DNA of 64,000 nucleotides, taken from contig NZ_CP108032.1 of NCBI RefSeq assembly GCF_036169555.1, positions 3,534,001 to 3,598,000 on the forward strand. Reading direction: 5' to 3'. The position numbers and the translations under genes are program-made. The notes under the pieces are model-generated. The model saw only the letters and a list, made by a program, of their open reading frames with translations. It ran no database searches and was not told where the DNA came from. Positions 34,214 through 42,528 of the stretch are shown here, piece by piece. Each line of letters opens with the position of its first letter. Position 1 is the stretch's first letter. This stretch comes from Streptomyces sp. NBC_00306 (GTDB taxonomy: Bacteria > Actinomycetota > Actinomycetes > Streptomycetales > Streptomycetaceae).

Positions 34214-35392
34214 ATGCCTTCCTCATCGCGCGCCGCACGCAAGGTCGCCATCGTCGGCATATCCCTCTCGGACTGCGGCCGCGTCGACGGCCCCACGCCC
34301 TACGCCCTCCACGCCCTGGCGGCCCGCCGGGCGCTTGCCGACTCGGGCCTCGCACGCGAGAGCATCGACGGCTTCGCCTCGGCCGGCCTCGGCACACTCG
34401 CCCCCATCGAGGTCGCCGAGTATCTGGGCCTGCGGCCGCGCTGGGTGGACTCGACCTCCGTGGGCGGCGCCACCTGGGAGGTCATGGCGGCCCATGCCGC
34501 CGACGCGATCGCCGCCGGGCACGCCGACGCCGTTCTGCTGGTCTACGGTTCGACCGCCCGGGCCGACATCAGAGCCGGCCGGCGCACCGCCGGTCTGTCC
34601 TTCGGCGGCCGGGGCCCGCTCCAGTTCGAAGTCCCGTACGGACACACGCTCATCGCCAAGTACGCGATGGCCGCCCGCCGCCACATGCACGAGTACGGCA
34701 CGACCCTGGAGCAGCTGGCCTCGGTGGCCGTCCAGGCGCGGGCGAACGCCGCCGCCAATCCGGAGGCCATGTTCCGCGAACCGATCACCGTGGACGACGT
34801 GCTCGACGGTCCGCTGGTCGCCGACCCGTTCACCAAACTGCACTGCTGCATCCGCAGCGACGGCGGCTGCGCGGTGCTGCTGGCGGCCGAGGAGTACGTG
34901 GCGGACACCGCGAGCACCCCGGTGTGGATCCTCGGCACCGGCGAACACGTCTCGCACGCCACGATGTCGGAGTGGGACGACTTCACCGTCTCCCCCGCCG
35001 CCGTCTCGGGCCGGCTCGCCTTCGAGCGCGCGGGACTCACCCCGGCCGAGATGGACATCGCCGAGATCTACGACGCCTTCACGTACATGACGCTCGTGAC
35101 CCTGGAGGACCTCGGCTTCTGCGCCAAGGGCGAGGGCGGCCCGTTCGTCGAGAAGGGCCGCATCAGCCGCACCGGCGAACTCCCGGTGAACACCGACGGC
35201 GGCGGCCTCTCGGCCTGCCATCCGGGGATGCGCGGGCTGTTCCTGCTGGTGGAGGCCGTACGGCAACTGCGCGGCGAGGCCGGCGGACACCAGGTCCACC
35301 TTCCGGACGGCGGCCCGCCGCGGCTGGCCGTGGCCTCGGGGACGGGCGGCTGGTTCTGCTCGTCGGGAACGGTGGTGCTCGGCCGGGACTGA
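34214..35392 (+). CDS. Thiolase-superfamily lipid-transfer protein (second copy)
   Basis: 392 residues starting with the ATG at 34214, which has no ribosome site at normal distance and an operator ending three bases before it; leaderless translation is likely. Landmarks as in the copy at 24826: VAIVGISLSDCGRVDG, FTKLHCCIRSDGGCAVLLAAEE, MDIAEIYDAFTYMTLVTLEDLG, FCAKGEGGPFVEKGRI and a LPVNTDGGGLSACHPGM end. Sterol-carrier/Ltp group without a clear degradative thiolase Cys. No DUF35 gene is adjacent; the nearest is at 36809, in a different transcript but with a related operator. Confidence 0.85.
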   Translation: MPSSSRAARKVAIVGISLSDCGRVDGPTPYALHALAARRALADSGLARESIDGFASAGLGTLAPIEVAEYLGLRPRWVDSTSVGGATWEVMAAHAADAIAAGHADAVLLVYGSTARADIRAGRRTAGLSFGGRGPLQFEVPYGHTLIAKYAMAARRHMHEYGTTLEQLASVAVQARANAAANPEAMFREPITVDDVLDGPLVADPFTKLHCCIRSDGGCAVLLAAEEYVADTASTPVWILGTGEHVSHATMSEWDDFTVSPAAVSGRLAFERAGLTPAEMDIAEIYDAFTYMTLVTLEDLGFCAKGEGGPFVEKGRISRTGELPVNTDGGGLSACHPGMRGLFLLVEAVRQLRGEAGGHQVHLPDGGPPRLAVASGTGGWFCSSGTVVLGRD

Positions 35393-35424
35393 CCCGGCGC
35401 GCACCCACGACCGGCCTGTGCGGG

Positions 35425-36006
35425 TCAGGCCGCGTCCGGCGGGAGCAGCCGCTCGACGAGCTGCGTGATCAGATCGCCCGCCTGCTTCTCGGGAAACACG
35501 TCGGGCAGCGTGAGCCGCTCCACCACCAGCCAGTTGGTGGCGAGATAGATCATCCTGACGGCATCGGCGTCGCCGGGCAGGCCCGAGGCGAGGTGGTGCT
35601 GGACATTGGCCTCGACGTCCTCGCTGACCCGTGCGGTCAGCACCGCGCGCAACTCCGGCCTGCGGGTGGCCTCCAGACGCAGTTCCAGCAGGGCGAGGTA
35701 GCCGGTACGGAAGGCGGCGACCCGCTCCACGACCTCGCGCACCAGTTCCGCCGTACGGTCGCGGGTGGTGGGGCCGGTGAGCATGGCCTCCATCGTGGCG
35801 TCGTCGGGACGCATGCGCTCGTAGATACGGCCGCCGGCCTGGTTGAGCAGGTCGTCGCGGTTGCCGAAGTAGTTGGACGCGGTGCCCTTGGGCACGTCCG
35901 CCTCGGCGTCCACGGCCCGGAAGGTCAGTCCCCGTGCGCCGTCCCGGGCCAGCACCTCGATGGCGGCGTCCACCAGCGCCGCGCGCCGGGCCAGGTTCTG
36001 CCTCAT
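35425..36006 (-). CDS. TetR/AcrR-family regulator in the catabolic block
   Basis: 193 residues. Helix-turn-helix: RAALVDAAIEVLARDGARGL then TFRAVDAEADVPKGTASNYFGNRDDLL. The ligand domain is typical of TetR proteins that sense acyl or aromatic compounds, but unassigned. It is convergent with the second thiolase gene (32 bases between stops) and divergent from the PNPOx gene, 63 bases away. Being embedded among operator-bearing genes it is a candidate for the regulator of the 17-bp palindrome, but its own promoter contains a different inverted repeat, which weakens that idea. Confidence 0.88.
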   Translation of the reverse strand: MRQNLARRAALVDAAIEVLARDGARGLTFRAVDAEADVPKGTASNYFGNRDDLLNQAGGRIYERMRPDDATMEAMLTGPTTRDRTAELVREVVERVAAFRTGYLALLELRLEATRRPELRAVLTARVSEDVEANVQHHLASGLPGDADAVRMIYLATNWLVVERLTLPDVFPEKQAGDLITQLVERLLPPDAA

Positions 36007-36042
36007 CCGCGATCCTTCCGCTCACCCCGTCCGCCAGCGATA

Positions 36043-36061
36043 CCACTGCGAGTGTAGTACT
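36043..36061. promoter_or_regulatory. Imperfect inverted repeat between divergent TetR and PNPOx genes
   Basis: TACCACTGCGAGTGTAGTA with core CACT-GCG-AGTG (36046-36056). Lies nine bases before the PNPOx start and 36 bases from the TetR start; may be the autoregulatory site of this TetR protein. Confidence 0.4.
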
Positions 36062-36069
36062 TTGCCGCC

Positions 36070-36738
36070 ATGGGCAACGACCAGCAGGCGACCTTCCGCG
36101 CTCTCCTCCATGCGCAGCGGGTCTGGGACATCACCCTTCCGGCCTTCGACGCCGCGGACGCGCCCGCGGCGCCCCTCCCGCTCTTCCACCGGTGGTTCGG
36201 CGAGGCGGTGGCGGCCGGACAGACCGAGCCGCACACCATGTCACTGGCCACGGTGGACGACCAGGGGCGCCCGGACGTACGCACGCTGATGCTGCACGAC
36301 GCGGACGAGCGGGGCTGGCACTTCGCCTCGCACGCCACCAGCGCGAAAGGGCGGCAGCTGACCACGCACCCGGACGCGGCGCTCGGCTTCTACTGGGCCA
36401 CACAGGGCCGGCAGGTCCGGGTCCGCGGCCGGGTCTCCGCGGCCGGTTCGGCGGAGAGCCAGGCCTCTTTGCACGCGCGCTCGACCGGCGCGCTGGCGGC
36501 GGCGCTCACCGGCCGGCAGAGCGAAGTCCTCGCCTCGCGGGAGGAGTTGGCGGACGCCTCGCGGGCCGCGTGGGAACGTGCGCAGGCGGAGCCGGAGACA
36601 CCCGTGCCGACCTGGACGCGCTATGTACTCGCCCCCGAGGAGGTCGAGTTCTTCCAGGGCGACGGAGAGCGGCAGCACGTACGGCTGCGCTACCGCCGGA
36701 CCCAGGAGCGATGGCGGACCGAACTGCTCTGGCCCTGA
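36070..36738 (+). CDS. Pyridoxamine 5'-phosphate oxidase-like flavoprotein
   Basis: 222 residues, in the size range of PdxH. It has the FMN split barrel: EPHTMSLATVDDQGRPDVRTL, then GWHFASHATSAKGRQLTTHP and ALGFYWATQGRQVRVRGRV, and the C-terminal VEFFQGDGERQHVRLRYRR. The real PdxH signature ends RLHDRxxY..W..xRLAP; this one differs (RYRRTQERWRTELLWP), so PLP synthesis is uncertain and another FMN/F420 reduction is possible. The gene is divergent from TetR and likely its direct target. Confidence 0.8.
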   Translation: MGNDQQATFRALLHAQRVWDITLPAFDAADAPAAPLPLFHRWFGEAVAAGQTEPHTMSLATVDDQGRPDVRTLMLHDADERGWHFASHATSAKGRQLTTHPDAALGFYWATQGRQVRVRGRVSAAGSAESQASLHARSTGALAAALTGRQSEVLASREELADASRAAWERAQAEPETPVPTWTRYVLAPEEVEFFQGDGERQHVRLRYRRTQERWRTELLWP

Positions 36739-36808
36739 CCGGGACGGATCGCATGGTTCGGACGGCTCGGACGGATCGGATGGATCGCGACGGAGGCACC
36801 GGCGGCGA

Positions 36809-37219
36809 TCAGGGGGAAGGCGCCGGCGCCTCCGGACGGAACACGGGGACGGCGAGCTCGCCGTCGGCCCGGAAGGCGGCCCGCAGTGGCATGCCGATGC
36901 GCAGCGACTCCTGCGGGCAGCCGACGACTTCGGTCATCATGCGCGGCCCCTCGGCCAGGTCGACGACGGCCGCGGTGTACGGCACCCGGTCGCCGAAGGG
37001 CGGCAGATCGTTGCGGTGCACGACCGACCAGGTGTAGAGCGTGGCGCGGCCGGACGCCCGCTCCCACACGACATCCTCGCTCCAGCAGAACGGGCAGAAC
37101 TCCCGCGGGTAGTGATGCGCCCGGCCGCAGGCACCGCACCGGCGGATCAGCAGCCGGCCCTCGGCGGCCGCCTCCCAGAACGGACGGGTGAAGTCGTCGG
37201 CCTCCGGGGTCGCGGTCAT
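36809..37219 (-). CDS. DUF35 zinc-ribbon/OB-fold protein (second copy)
   Basis: 136 residues from the ATG at 37219, overlapping the DoxX stop (ATGA). The helix FWEAAAEGRLLIRRC precedes the zinc ribbon CGACGRAHHYPREFCPFC, then an OB fold beginning LYTWSVVHRNDLPPFGDRVPY. Same family as the protein at 25991. DUF35 proteins act as partners for Ltp-type thiolases; none is in this operon, but the orphan thiolase at 34214 shares the operator motif and could be its partner in trans. Confidence 0.88.
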   Translation of the reverse strand: MTATPEADDFTRPFWEAAAEGRLLIRRCGACGRAHHYPREFCPFCWSEDVVWERASGRATLYTWSVVHRNDLPPFGDRVPYTAAVVDLAEGPRMMTEVVGCPQESLRIGMPLRAAFRADGELAVPVFRPEAPAPSP

Positions 37220-37668
37220 CGGAAGAGCCCGATCGCGCTGTCGAGGGACCAGGTCTGCCAGGACATGGCGAACAGGGCGACCAGGGAGATGAGCGCCATC
37301 ATGGCGTTCTGCCCCTGCTCGGCCCAGTCGTGGATCATCAGCACCAGGTAGAGCAGGTTGAGCAGCAGTCCGCCGACGAGGGCGACCGGGGTCAGGAAGC
37401 CGACGACCAGTCCGAGGCCGAGGGCGAGTTCGGCGTAGACGACGAGGTAGGCCATCGCCCGCGGGCGGGGTTCGACCACCGCACGGAAGCCCTTTGTCAC
37501 GAAGGGCCAGCGGTGCCGGCCGGCCACGTCCGCCGCCCACGCGATGCCGGTGCCGCGCTCGAACCAGCCCTTCTTGTCCTTGTGACGCCAGCTCTCCAGC
37601 CACCACAGGCCGAGGCCGATGCGCAGAACGGCGAGCCATTCTGCGCCGGTGAGCCAGACGGTCTCCAT
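37216..37668 (-). CDS. DoxX-family membrane protein
   Basis: 150 residues from the ATG at 37668, with AAGGAGG at ideal spacing. Four hydrophobic helices (around EWLAVLRIGLGLWWLESW, AYLVVYAELALGLGLVVGFL, VALVGGLLLNLLYLVLMIHD and NAMMALISLVALFAMSW). DoxX proteins are small inner-membrane proteins tied to quinone or thiosulfate redox in some bacteria; here the role is unknown. First gene of a two-gene operon with a DUF35 gene, preceded by an operator 48 bases upstream. Confidence 0.85.
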   Translation of the reverse strand: METVWLTGAEWLAVLRIGLGLWWLESWRHKDKKGWFERGTGIAWAADVAGRHRWPFVTKGFRAVVEPRPRAMAYLVVYAELALGLGLVVGFLTPVALVGGLLLNLLYLVLMIHDWAEQGQNAMMALISLVALFAMSWQTWSLDSAIGLFR

Positions 37669-37716
37669 CCGGACCTCCTTCTCCCCGGGCGGTCCCCAGG
37701 CCTTCCGCACAGAATT

Positions 37717-37733
37717 TCTGACGGTACGTCAGT
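37717..37733. promoter_or_regulatory. 17-bp palindromic operator
   Basis: TCTGACGGTACGTCAGT, between the DoxX gene (48 bases) and the divergent flavin monooxygenase gene (112 bases). Confidence 0.7.
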
Positions 37734-37845
37734 TCAGCGGATGTCACTGCCCGTGCGCAAGAGGTCTGCGGGCGTGATCAATTCGCAACCGATTCCCGTC
37801 TTGACTGAGACCCATCAAGTGAACGCGCGATTACGCTCAGGCGAT

Positions 37846-38997
37846 ATGGCCGACGAAAAGGACATCGACCGCACGGACGACAGACCCGCCTACATCATCG
37901 GCGGCGGTCCGGGCGGTCTCGCCGCTGCCGCCGCGCTGCGTGAACGGGGCGTACGGGCCGTGGTGCTGGAGAAGTCCGACGCGGTCGGGGCCTCGTGGCG
38001 CCGCCACTACGACCGGCTCCATCTGCACACCACCCGCAAGCTGTCCGGGCTGCCGGGGCTCGCCATGCCGCGCTCGTTCGGCCGCTGGGTCTCCCGCGAC
38101 AACGTGGTCCGCTATCTGGAGAAGTACGCGGAGTTCCACGAGCTGGAGATCGTGACCGGGGTCGAGGTCTCCCGGATCGAGGCGTCGGGCTCAGACTGGG
38201 TGCTGCACGCCACGGGCGGCCGCCGGCTCACCGGACGCGCGGTGGTCGTGGCCACCGGCTTCAACCACACCCCGCGGCGACCGGACTGGCCGGGCCACGA
38301 GGCGTACACCGGTGAACTGCTGCACGCGAGCGACTACCGCAACGCCGAGCCCTACCGCGGCAAGGACGTCCTCGTCGTCGGCGTCGGCAATACGGGTGCG
38401 GAGATCGCGGTCGACCTGGCGGAGGGCGGCGCGGCCCGGGTGCGCCTCGCCGTCCGCACGGTCCCGCACATCGTCCGCCGCTCCACCGCCGGCTGGCCGG
38501 CCCAGCGCACCGGCATCCTCGTGCGCAGGCTGCCCGTGGGTCTGGTGGACAGGGCGGGCAGGGTGATGTCCCGTATCGCCGTCCCCGACCTCGAAGCCCA
38601 GGGTCTCCCCCGCCCGGACACCGGCCTGTACTCACGGGTCAAGGAGGGCGCGATCCCGGTCCAGGACGTGGGCCTGATCGACGCGGTACGCAAGGGCACG
38701 GTCGAACCGGTCGCCGCCGTCGACTCGTTCGAGGCGGAGAAGGTGGTCCTCGCGGACGGCACCCGCATCTCCCCGGACACGGTGATCACGGCCACCGGCT
38801 ACCGCCGCGCACTGGAGGGCCTCGTCGGACATCTCGGCGTCCTGGACGAGCGCGGCAGACCGCTCACCCATGGCGGCCGGACACTGCCGCAGGCGCCGGG
38901 GCTCTACTTCACCGGGTTCACGAACCCGATCAGCGGGATGTTCCGGGAGATGGCGATCGACGCGCAGAAGATCGCGCGGTCGCTGGCGAAGAGCTAG
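37846..38997 (+). CDS. Flavin-containing monooxygenase-like FAD/NAD(P)H oxidoreductase
   Basis: 383 residues from the ATG at 37846; a GTG at 37774 would add 24 residues. FAD Rossmann motif AYIIGGGPGGLAAAAALRERG near residue 18-38 (given in part), second Rossmann VLVVGVGNTGAEIAVDLA near 170, and YTGELLHASDY between them, matching the FxGxxxHxxx(F/Y) signature of FMO/Baeyer-Villiger-type enzymes with Tyr at the first place. It would insert oxygen or hydroxylate a ketone or nitrogen on a cyclic substrate, in the cytoplasm. Divergent from the DoxX operon and may share its operator. Confidence 0.85.
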   Translation: MADEKDIDRTDDRPAYIIGGGPGGLAAAAALRERGVRAVVLEKSDAVGASWRRHYDRLHLHTTRKLSGLPGLAMPRSFGRWVSRDNVVRYLEKYAEFHELEIVTGVEVSRIEASGSDWVLHATGGRRLTGRAVVVATGFNHTPRRPDWPGHEAYTGELLHASDYRNAEPYRGKDVLVVGVGNTGAEIAVDLAEGGAARVRLAVRTVPHIVRRSTAGWPAQRTGILVRRLPVGLVDRAGRVMSRIAVPDLEAQGLPRPDTGLYSRVKEGAIPVQDVGLIDAVRKGTVEPVAAVDSFEAEKVVLADGTRISPDTVITATGYRRALEGLVGHLGVLDERGRPLTHGGRTLPQAPGLYFTGFTNPISGMFREMAIDAQKIARSLAKS

Positions 38998-39356
38998 GCC
39001 CTGTCCGGGGCTGGTGCCGCGACCGGCGATATCCGCCCGCCAGGTCGCCGCCCTTCGGGTCGGGCAGGGCGCGGGGCACGCCGGACCGGGTGACGACGGC
39101 CGCATCCCGCCCGGCCGATCGCCCGGGGACATCGCTCTGAGCGCGATCACCCGCGCTGCTCCCACCCACCGACCCGGTCCGATCCGGGCTCCGGGCTCCG
39201 GGCTCCGGGCTCCGGGATGACGCCGCGGTCCTGCTCCGCGAGAGCGCGGCAGCCACCGAGGAGGGACCCGCCTCGCGGGCCGGCGAGCAGGGGGCCGCGG
39301 GGTGCGGCGGAGCCGTTCCGTGGGGCGCCCCCTCACCCTTTGCCTGCACGACTGTT

Positions 39357-39373
39357 CCTGACAGGTAGTCAGT
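39357..39373. promoter_or_regulatory. 17-bp palindromic operator
   Basis: CCTGACAGGTAGTCAGT; first of a close pair before the ADP-forming acyl-CoA synthetase gene. Confidence 0.6.
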
Positions 39374-39380
39374 TCTGTAA

Positions 39381-39397
39381 TCTGACTATGCGTCAGT
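39381..39397. promoter_or_regulatory. 17-bp palindromic operator
   Basis: TCTGACTATGCGTCAGT, centre 24 bases from the first, 32 bases before the chosen start. It contains an in-frame ATG (39388) that would place the operator within the gene if used. Confidence 0.65.
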
Positions 39398-39429
39398 TAA
39401 CGTGGCAACGAGCAGAGCGGGGCTCAGCG

Positions 39430-41661
39430 ATGCTTGGATCAACTCACGGCACCCTCACCTCCGACCTCCGCGCACGAGTGGTGGCCTGCGGCGAACAGCC
39501 CCGGCAGGCCGTCCATGACACCGCCTCGATCACCGCGACCGACGGCGCCATGGACGTCAGCGGACGGCCCTTGTACGCACCCGTGCCGGATCTCGACAGG
39601 TTCTTCCGGCCGTCGTCCGTCGCCGTCGTCGGCGCGTCCGACAGCGAGGGACGGCCCAACACCGGCATCACCCGGCAGCTCGTCGACTGGGCCGAGCGGG
39701 TCGGCGCGCGGCTCTATCCCGTGCATCCGACCCGGGAACACGTCTTCGGCCTGCGCTGCTCCCCCTCCGTCGCCGACCTCCCCGAGGAGGTCGACCTCGC
39801 GGTGCTGCTCGTCGGCGATCCGCTGCCGGTGATCGAGGAACTGGCCGAGGCCAAGGTCAAGTTCGCCGTCGCCTTCGCCTCCGGATACGCGGAGACCGGA
39901 GACGCCGGCGCGGTGGCGCAGACGAGGTTGGCGGCGGCCGTGGAACGGGCCGGGCTGCGGCTGCTCGGACCCAACACGAACCTCAACGCCTTCGAGCGGT
40001 TCCGCGACGACCTGACGGGCCCCGCGATCGCCCTGATCACGCAGTCGGGACATCAGGGGCGGCCCGTGTTCACCCTCCAGGAGCTGGGCGTACGGCTCTC
40101 CCACTGGGCGCCCACCGGCAACGAGGCGGACCTGGAGACCGCGGACTTCATCTCCTACTTCGCCGAGCGCCCCGAGGTCGGCGCCATCGCCTGTTACGTC
40201 GAAGGGCTCAAGGACGGACGGTCCTTTCTGCTCGCCGCCGACCGGGCGGCCCGGCGCGGGGTACCCGTCGTCGCGGTCAAGGTCGGCCGCACCGAGACCG
40301 GGGCGCGGACCGCCGCCTCCCACACCGGCAAACTGACCGGCGCGGACCGGGTGGTGGACGCGGCGATGCGGCAGTTCGGGGTGATCCGCGTCGACGGTCT
40401 CGACGAACTCCAGGACACCGCCGCCCTGTTGGCGCGCGCCCGTCGTCCCGCCGCCGACGGCGTGGTCGTCTACTCGATCTCCGGCGGCACCGGCGCGCAC
40501 TTCTCCGACCTCGCCTGTGCGGCGGGGCTGCGGCTGCCGCGGCTGTCCGAGACCAAGCAGGCCGAGCTGCACACCTGGATACCCGAGTATCTGAACGTCG
40601 CCAACCCGGTCGACAACGGCGGTCATCCGGTGGGTGACTGGCGCGGACGGAAGATCATCGACGCGATCCTGGCCGATCCCTCCGTGGGGGTGCTGATCTG
40701 CCCGATCACCGGACCGTTCCCGCCGATGAGCGACCGGCTCGCCCAGGACCTGGTGGACGCGGCCGAAGCCACCGACAAGCTGGTGTGCGTGGTGTGGGGG
40801 TCGCCGGTGGGTACGGAGGCGGCGTACCGCGAGACGCTGCTCGGGTCCTCGCGGGTGGCCACCTTCCGTACGTTCGGGAACTGCATCACCGCGGTCCGCG
40901 CCTTCCTGGACCACCACCGCTTCACCACGGGCTACCGCTCCCCCTTCGACGACGCGCCCCGCACCCCGTCCCCGTCGTTCCGCAAGGCCCAGGCACTGAT
41001 GCGGCCGGGCAAGCAGCTGAGCGAGCACGCGGCGAAGCAGCTGCTGCGGGCGTACGGCATCCGCGTGCCGCGTGAGCAGCTGGTGACGAGCGCGGCCGCG
41101 GCGGTCCGGGCGGCCGGGCTGGTGGGTTATCCCGTCGTCATGAAGGCGTCCGGCACACAGCTGGCCCACAAGACCGAACTGGGCCTGGTCAAGGTCGGAC
41201 TGACGTCCGCCAGCCAGGTCCGGGACACGTATCGCGAGCTGACCGACATCGCCCGCTACGAGGGCGTCGACCTGGACGGCATCCTGGTGTGCCAGATGGT
41301 CGAGCGCGGCGTGGAGATGGTCGTCGGCGTCACCCAGGACGCGCTGTTCGGGCCGACGGTGACGGTGGGGTTCGGCGGCGTACTGGTGGAGGTCCTCCAG
41401 GACGTCGCGGTCCGCGTACCGCCGTTCGGCGAGGACCAGGCGCGCGCCATGCTCGGTGAACTGCGCGGCCGCGCCCTGCTGGAAGGCATCCGCGGCGGCC
41501 CGCCGGTCGACGTGGACGCACTGGTGGAGGTCGTCCTGCGGGTCCAGCGGATGGCGCTGGAACTGGGCGACGAACTCTCCGAGCTCGACATCAACCCCCT
41601 GATGGTGCTGCCCCGTGGCCAGGGCGCGGTGGCGCTGGACGCGCTGGCGGTGTGCCGGTGA
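39430..41661 (+). CDS. ADP-forming acyl/acetate-CoA ligase family protein (fused alpha-beta)
   Basis: 743 residues from the ATG at 39430; in-frame ATGs at 39388 and 39550 are alternatives. Domains: CoA-binding Rossmann from ~55 (PSSVAVVGASDSEGRPNTG), a succinyl-CoA-ligase-like middle (ISGGTGAHFSDLACAAG, NVANPVDNGGHPVGDW), and a C-terminal ATP-grasp (YGIRVPREQLVTSAAAAVRA, YPVVMKASGTQLAHKTELGL, ELDINPLMVL). The phospho-His of true Acd enzymes is not evident in the middle domain. It likely forms or cleaves a CoA thioester with ATP/ADP; role is additional to the two AMP-forming ligases. Its stop overlaps the next gene start (GTGA). Confidence 0.85.
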   Translation: MLGSTHGTLTSDLRARVVACGEQPRQAVHDTASITATDGAMDVSGRPLYAPVPDLDRFFRPSSVAVVGASDSEGRPNTGITRQLVDWAERVGARLYPVHPTREHVFGLRCSPSVADLPEEVDLAVLLVGDPLPVIEELAEAKVKFAVAFASGYAETGDAGAVAQTRLAAAVERAGLRLLGPNTNLNAFERFRDDLTGPAIALITQSGHQGRPVFTLQELGVRLSHWAPTGNEADLETADFISYFAERPEVGAIACYVEGLKDGRSFLLAADRAARRGVPVVAVKVGRTETGARTAASHTGKLTGADRVVDAAMRQFGVIRVDGLDELQDTAALLARARRPAADGVVVYSISGGTGAHFSDLACAAGLRLPRLSETKQAELHTWIPEYLNVANPVDNGGHPVGDWRGRKIIDAILADPSVGVLICPITGPFPPMSDRLAQDLVDAAEATDKLVCVVWGSPVGTEAAYRETLLGSSRVATFRTFGNCITAVRAFLDHHRFTTGYRSPFDDAPRTPSPSFRKAQALMRPGKQLSEHAAKQLLRAYGIRVPREQLVTSAAAAVRAAGLVGYPVVMKASGTQLAHKTELGLVKVGLTSASQVRDTYRELTDIARYEGVDLDGILVCQMVERGVEMVVGVTQDALFGPTVTVGFGGVLVEVLQDVAVRVPPFGEDQARAMLGELRGRALLEGIRGGPPVDVDALVEVVLRVQRMALELGDELSELDINPLMVLPRGQGAVALDALAVCR

Positions 41662-42449
41662 ACGCCTCCCTGCTGCACTCCGTCGACAACGGCGTCTCAT
41701 GGATCACGCTGAACCGTCCCGAGGCCATGAACGCCGTCACCTGGGACCAGCGGGAGCGGATCATCGAGCTGCTCGGCGCCGCGTCCGAGGACCCCGCGGT
41801 CCGCGCGGTCGTCCTCACCGGCACCGGCAAGGGCTTCTGCGCGGGCGCGGACCTGCGCGGCACCCCGTCGACGGGCCGGGACCGGATCGCCGGGGACGTG
41901 GCCCGGACGATACGGCTGGGGGCACAGCGTCTGATCGCGTCCGTGCTGGACTGCGAGAAGCCGGTGATCGCCGCGGTCAACGGCACGGCGGCGGGCCTCG
42001 GCGCCCACCTCGCGCTCGCCTGCGATCTGGTGCTGGCGGCCGAAGGGGCCACGTTCATCGAGGTGTTCGTCCGCCGGGGCCTGGTTCCGGACGGCGGCGG
42101 GGCCTATCTGCTGCCGAGGCTGATCGGCCCGCAGCGGGCGAAGGAGCTGATGTTCTTCGGCGACGCGCTTGCGGCGCAGGAGGCCGAACGCCTGGGCCTG
42201 GTCAACCGGGTGGTCGCCGCCGACGACCTGACGAAGACGGCCCGCGCGTGGTCGGAACGCCTCGCCCAGGGCCCGACCCGGGCGCTCGCGCTCACCAAGC
42301 AGCTGGTGAACGCGTCGCTGGACGCGGACCGGGCGACGGCGTTCGCGGCGGAGGCGGCGGCGCAGGAGATCAACATGACGACGCGGGACGCGAACGAAGG
42401 GGTGGCGAGCTTCGTGGAGCGGCGGGGGGCGGAGTACCGGGGGTACTGA
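41658..42449 (+). CDS. Enoyl-CoA hydratase/isomerase family protein
   Basis: 263 residues from the GTG at 41658, overlapping the preceding TGA. Crotonase fold: VSWITLNRPEAMNAVTW, oxyanion strands GKGFCAGADLRGTP and VNGTAAGLGAHLALACDLVLA, then FIEVFVRRGLVPDGGGAYLL, which includes the Glu of FVRRGLVPDGG-type isomerase/hydratases, and the C-terminal RLGLVNRVV. Acts on an enoyl-CoA, likely product of the synthetase/dehydrogenase chain. Convergent with the acyl-CoA oxidase-like gene; a short palindrome lies between. Confidence 0.9.
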   Translation: MNASLLHSVDNGVSWITLNRPEAMNAVTWDQRERIIELLGAASEDPAVRAVVLTGTGKGFCAGADLRGTPSTGRDRIAGDVARTIRLGAQRLIASVLDCEKPVIAAVNGTAAGLGAHLALACDLVLAAEGATFIEVFVRRGLVPDGGGAYLLPRLIGPQRAKELMFFGDALAAQEAERLGLVNRVVAADDLTKTARAWSERLAQGPTRALALTKQLVNASLDADRATAFAAEAAAQEINMTTRDANEGVASFVERRGAEYRGY

Positions 42450-42455
42450 CCCGGC

Positions 42456-42471
42456 ACCCCCGCGCGGGGGT
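42456..42471. terminator. Short GC palindrome between convergent genes
   Basis: ACCCCCGCGCGGGGGT is self-complementary; a six-base stem with GCGC loop could end transcription from either side. Confidence 0.45.
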
Positions 42472-42528
42472 CCCCCCGCACGGTACTCCCGCCCCGCGCC
42501 GCCGCGGTTTCGTCGCTGCGGCTCGTCG

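Larger units (their letters stand above)
38998..39429. other. Gene-free spacer with 7-bp repeats and two operators
   Basis: 432 bases without a supported gene. 39184-39215 is a run of CCGGGCT units (four and a part). The last 75 bases fall in GC and hold the paired 17-bp palindromes that precede the acyl-CoA synthetase gene. Confidence 0.7.
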
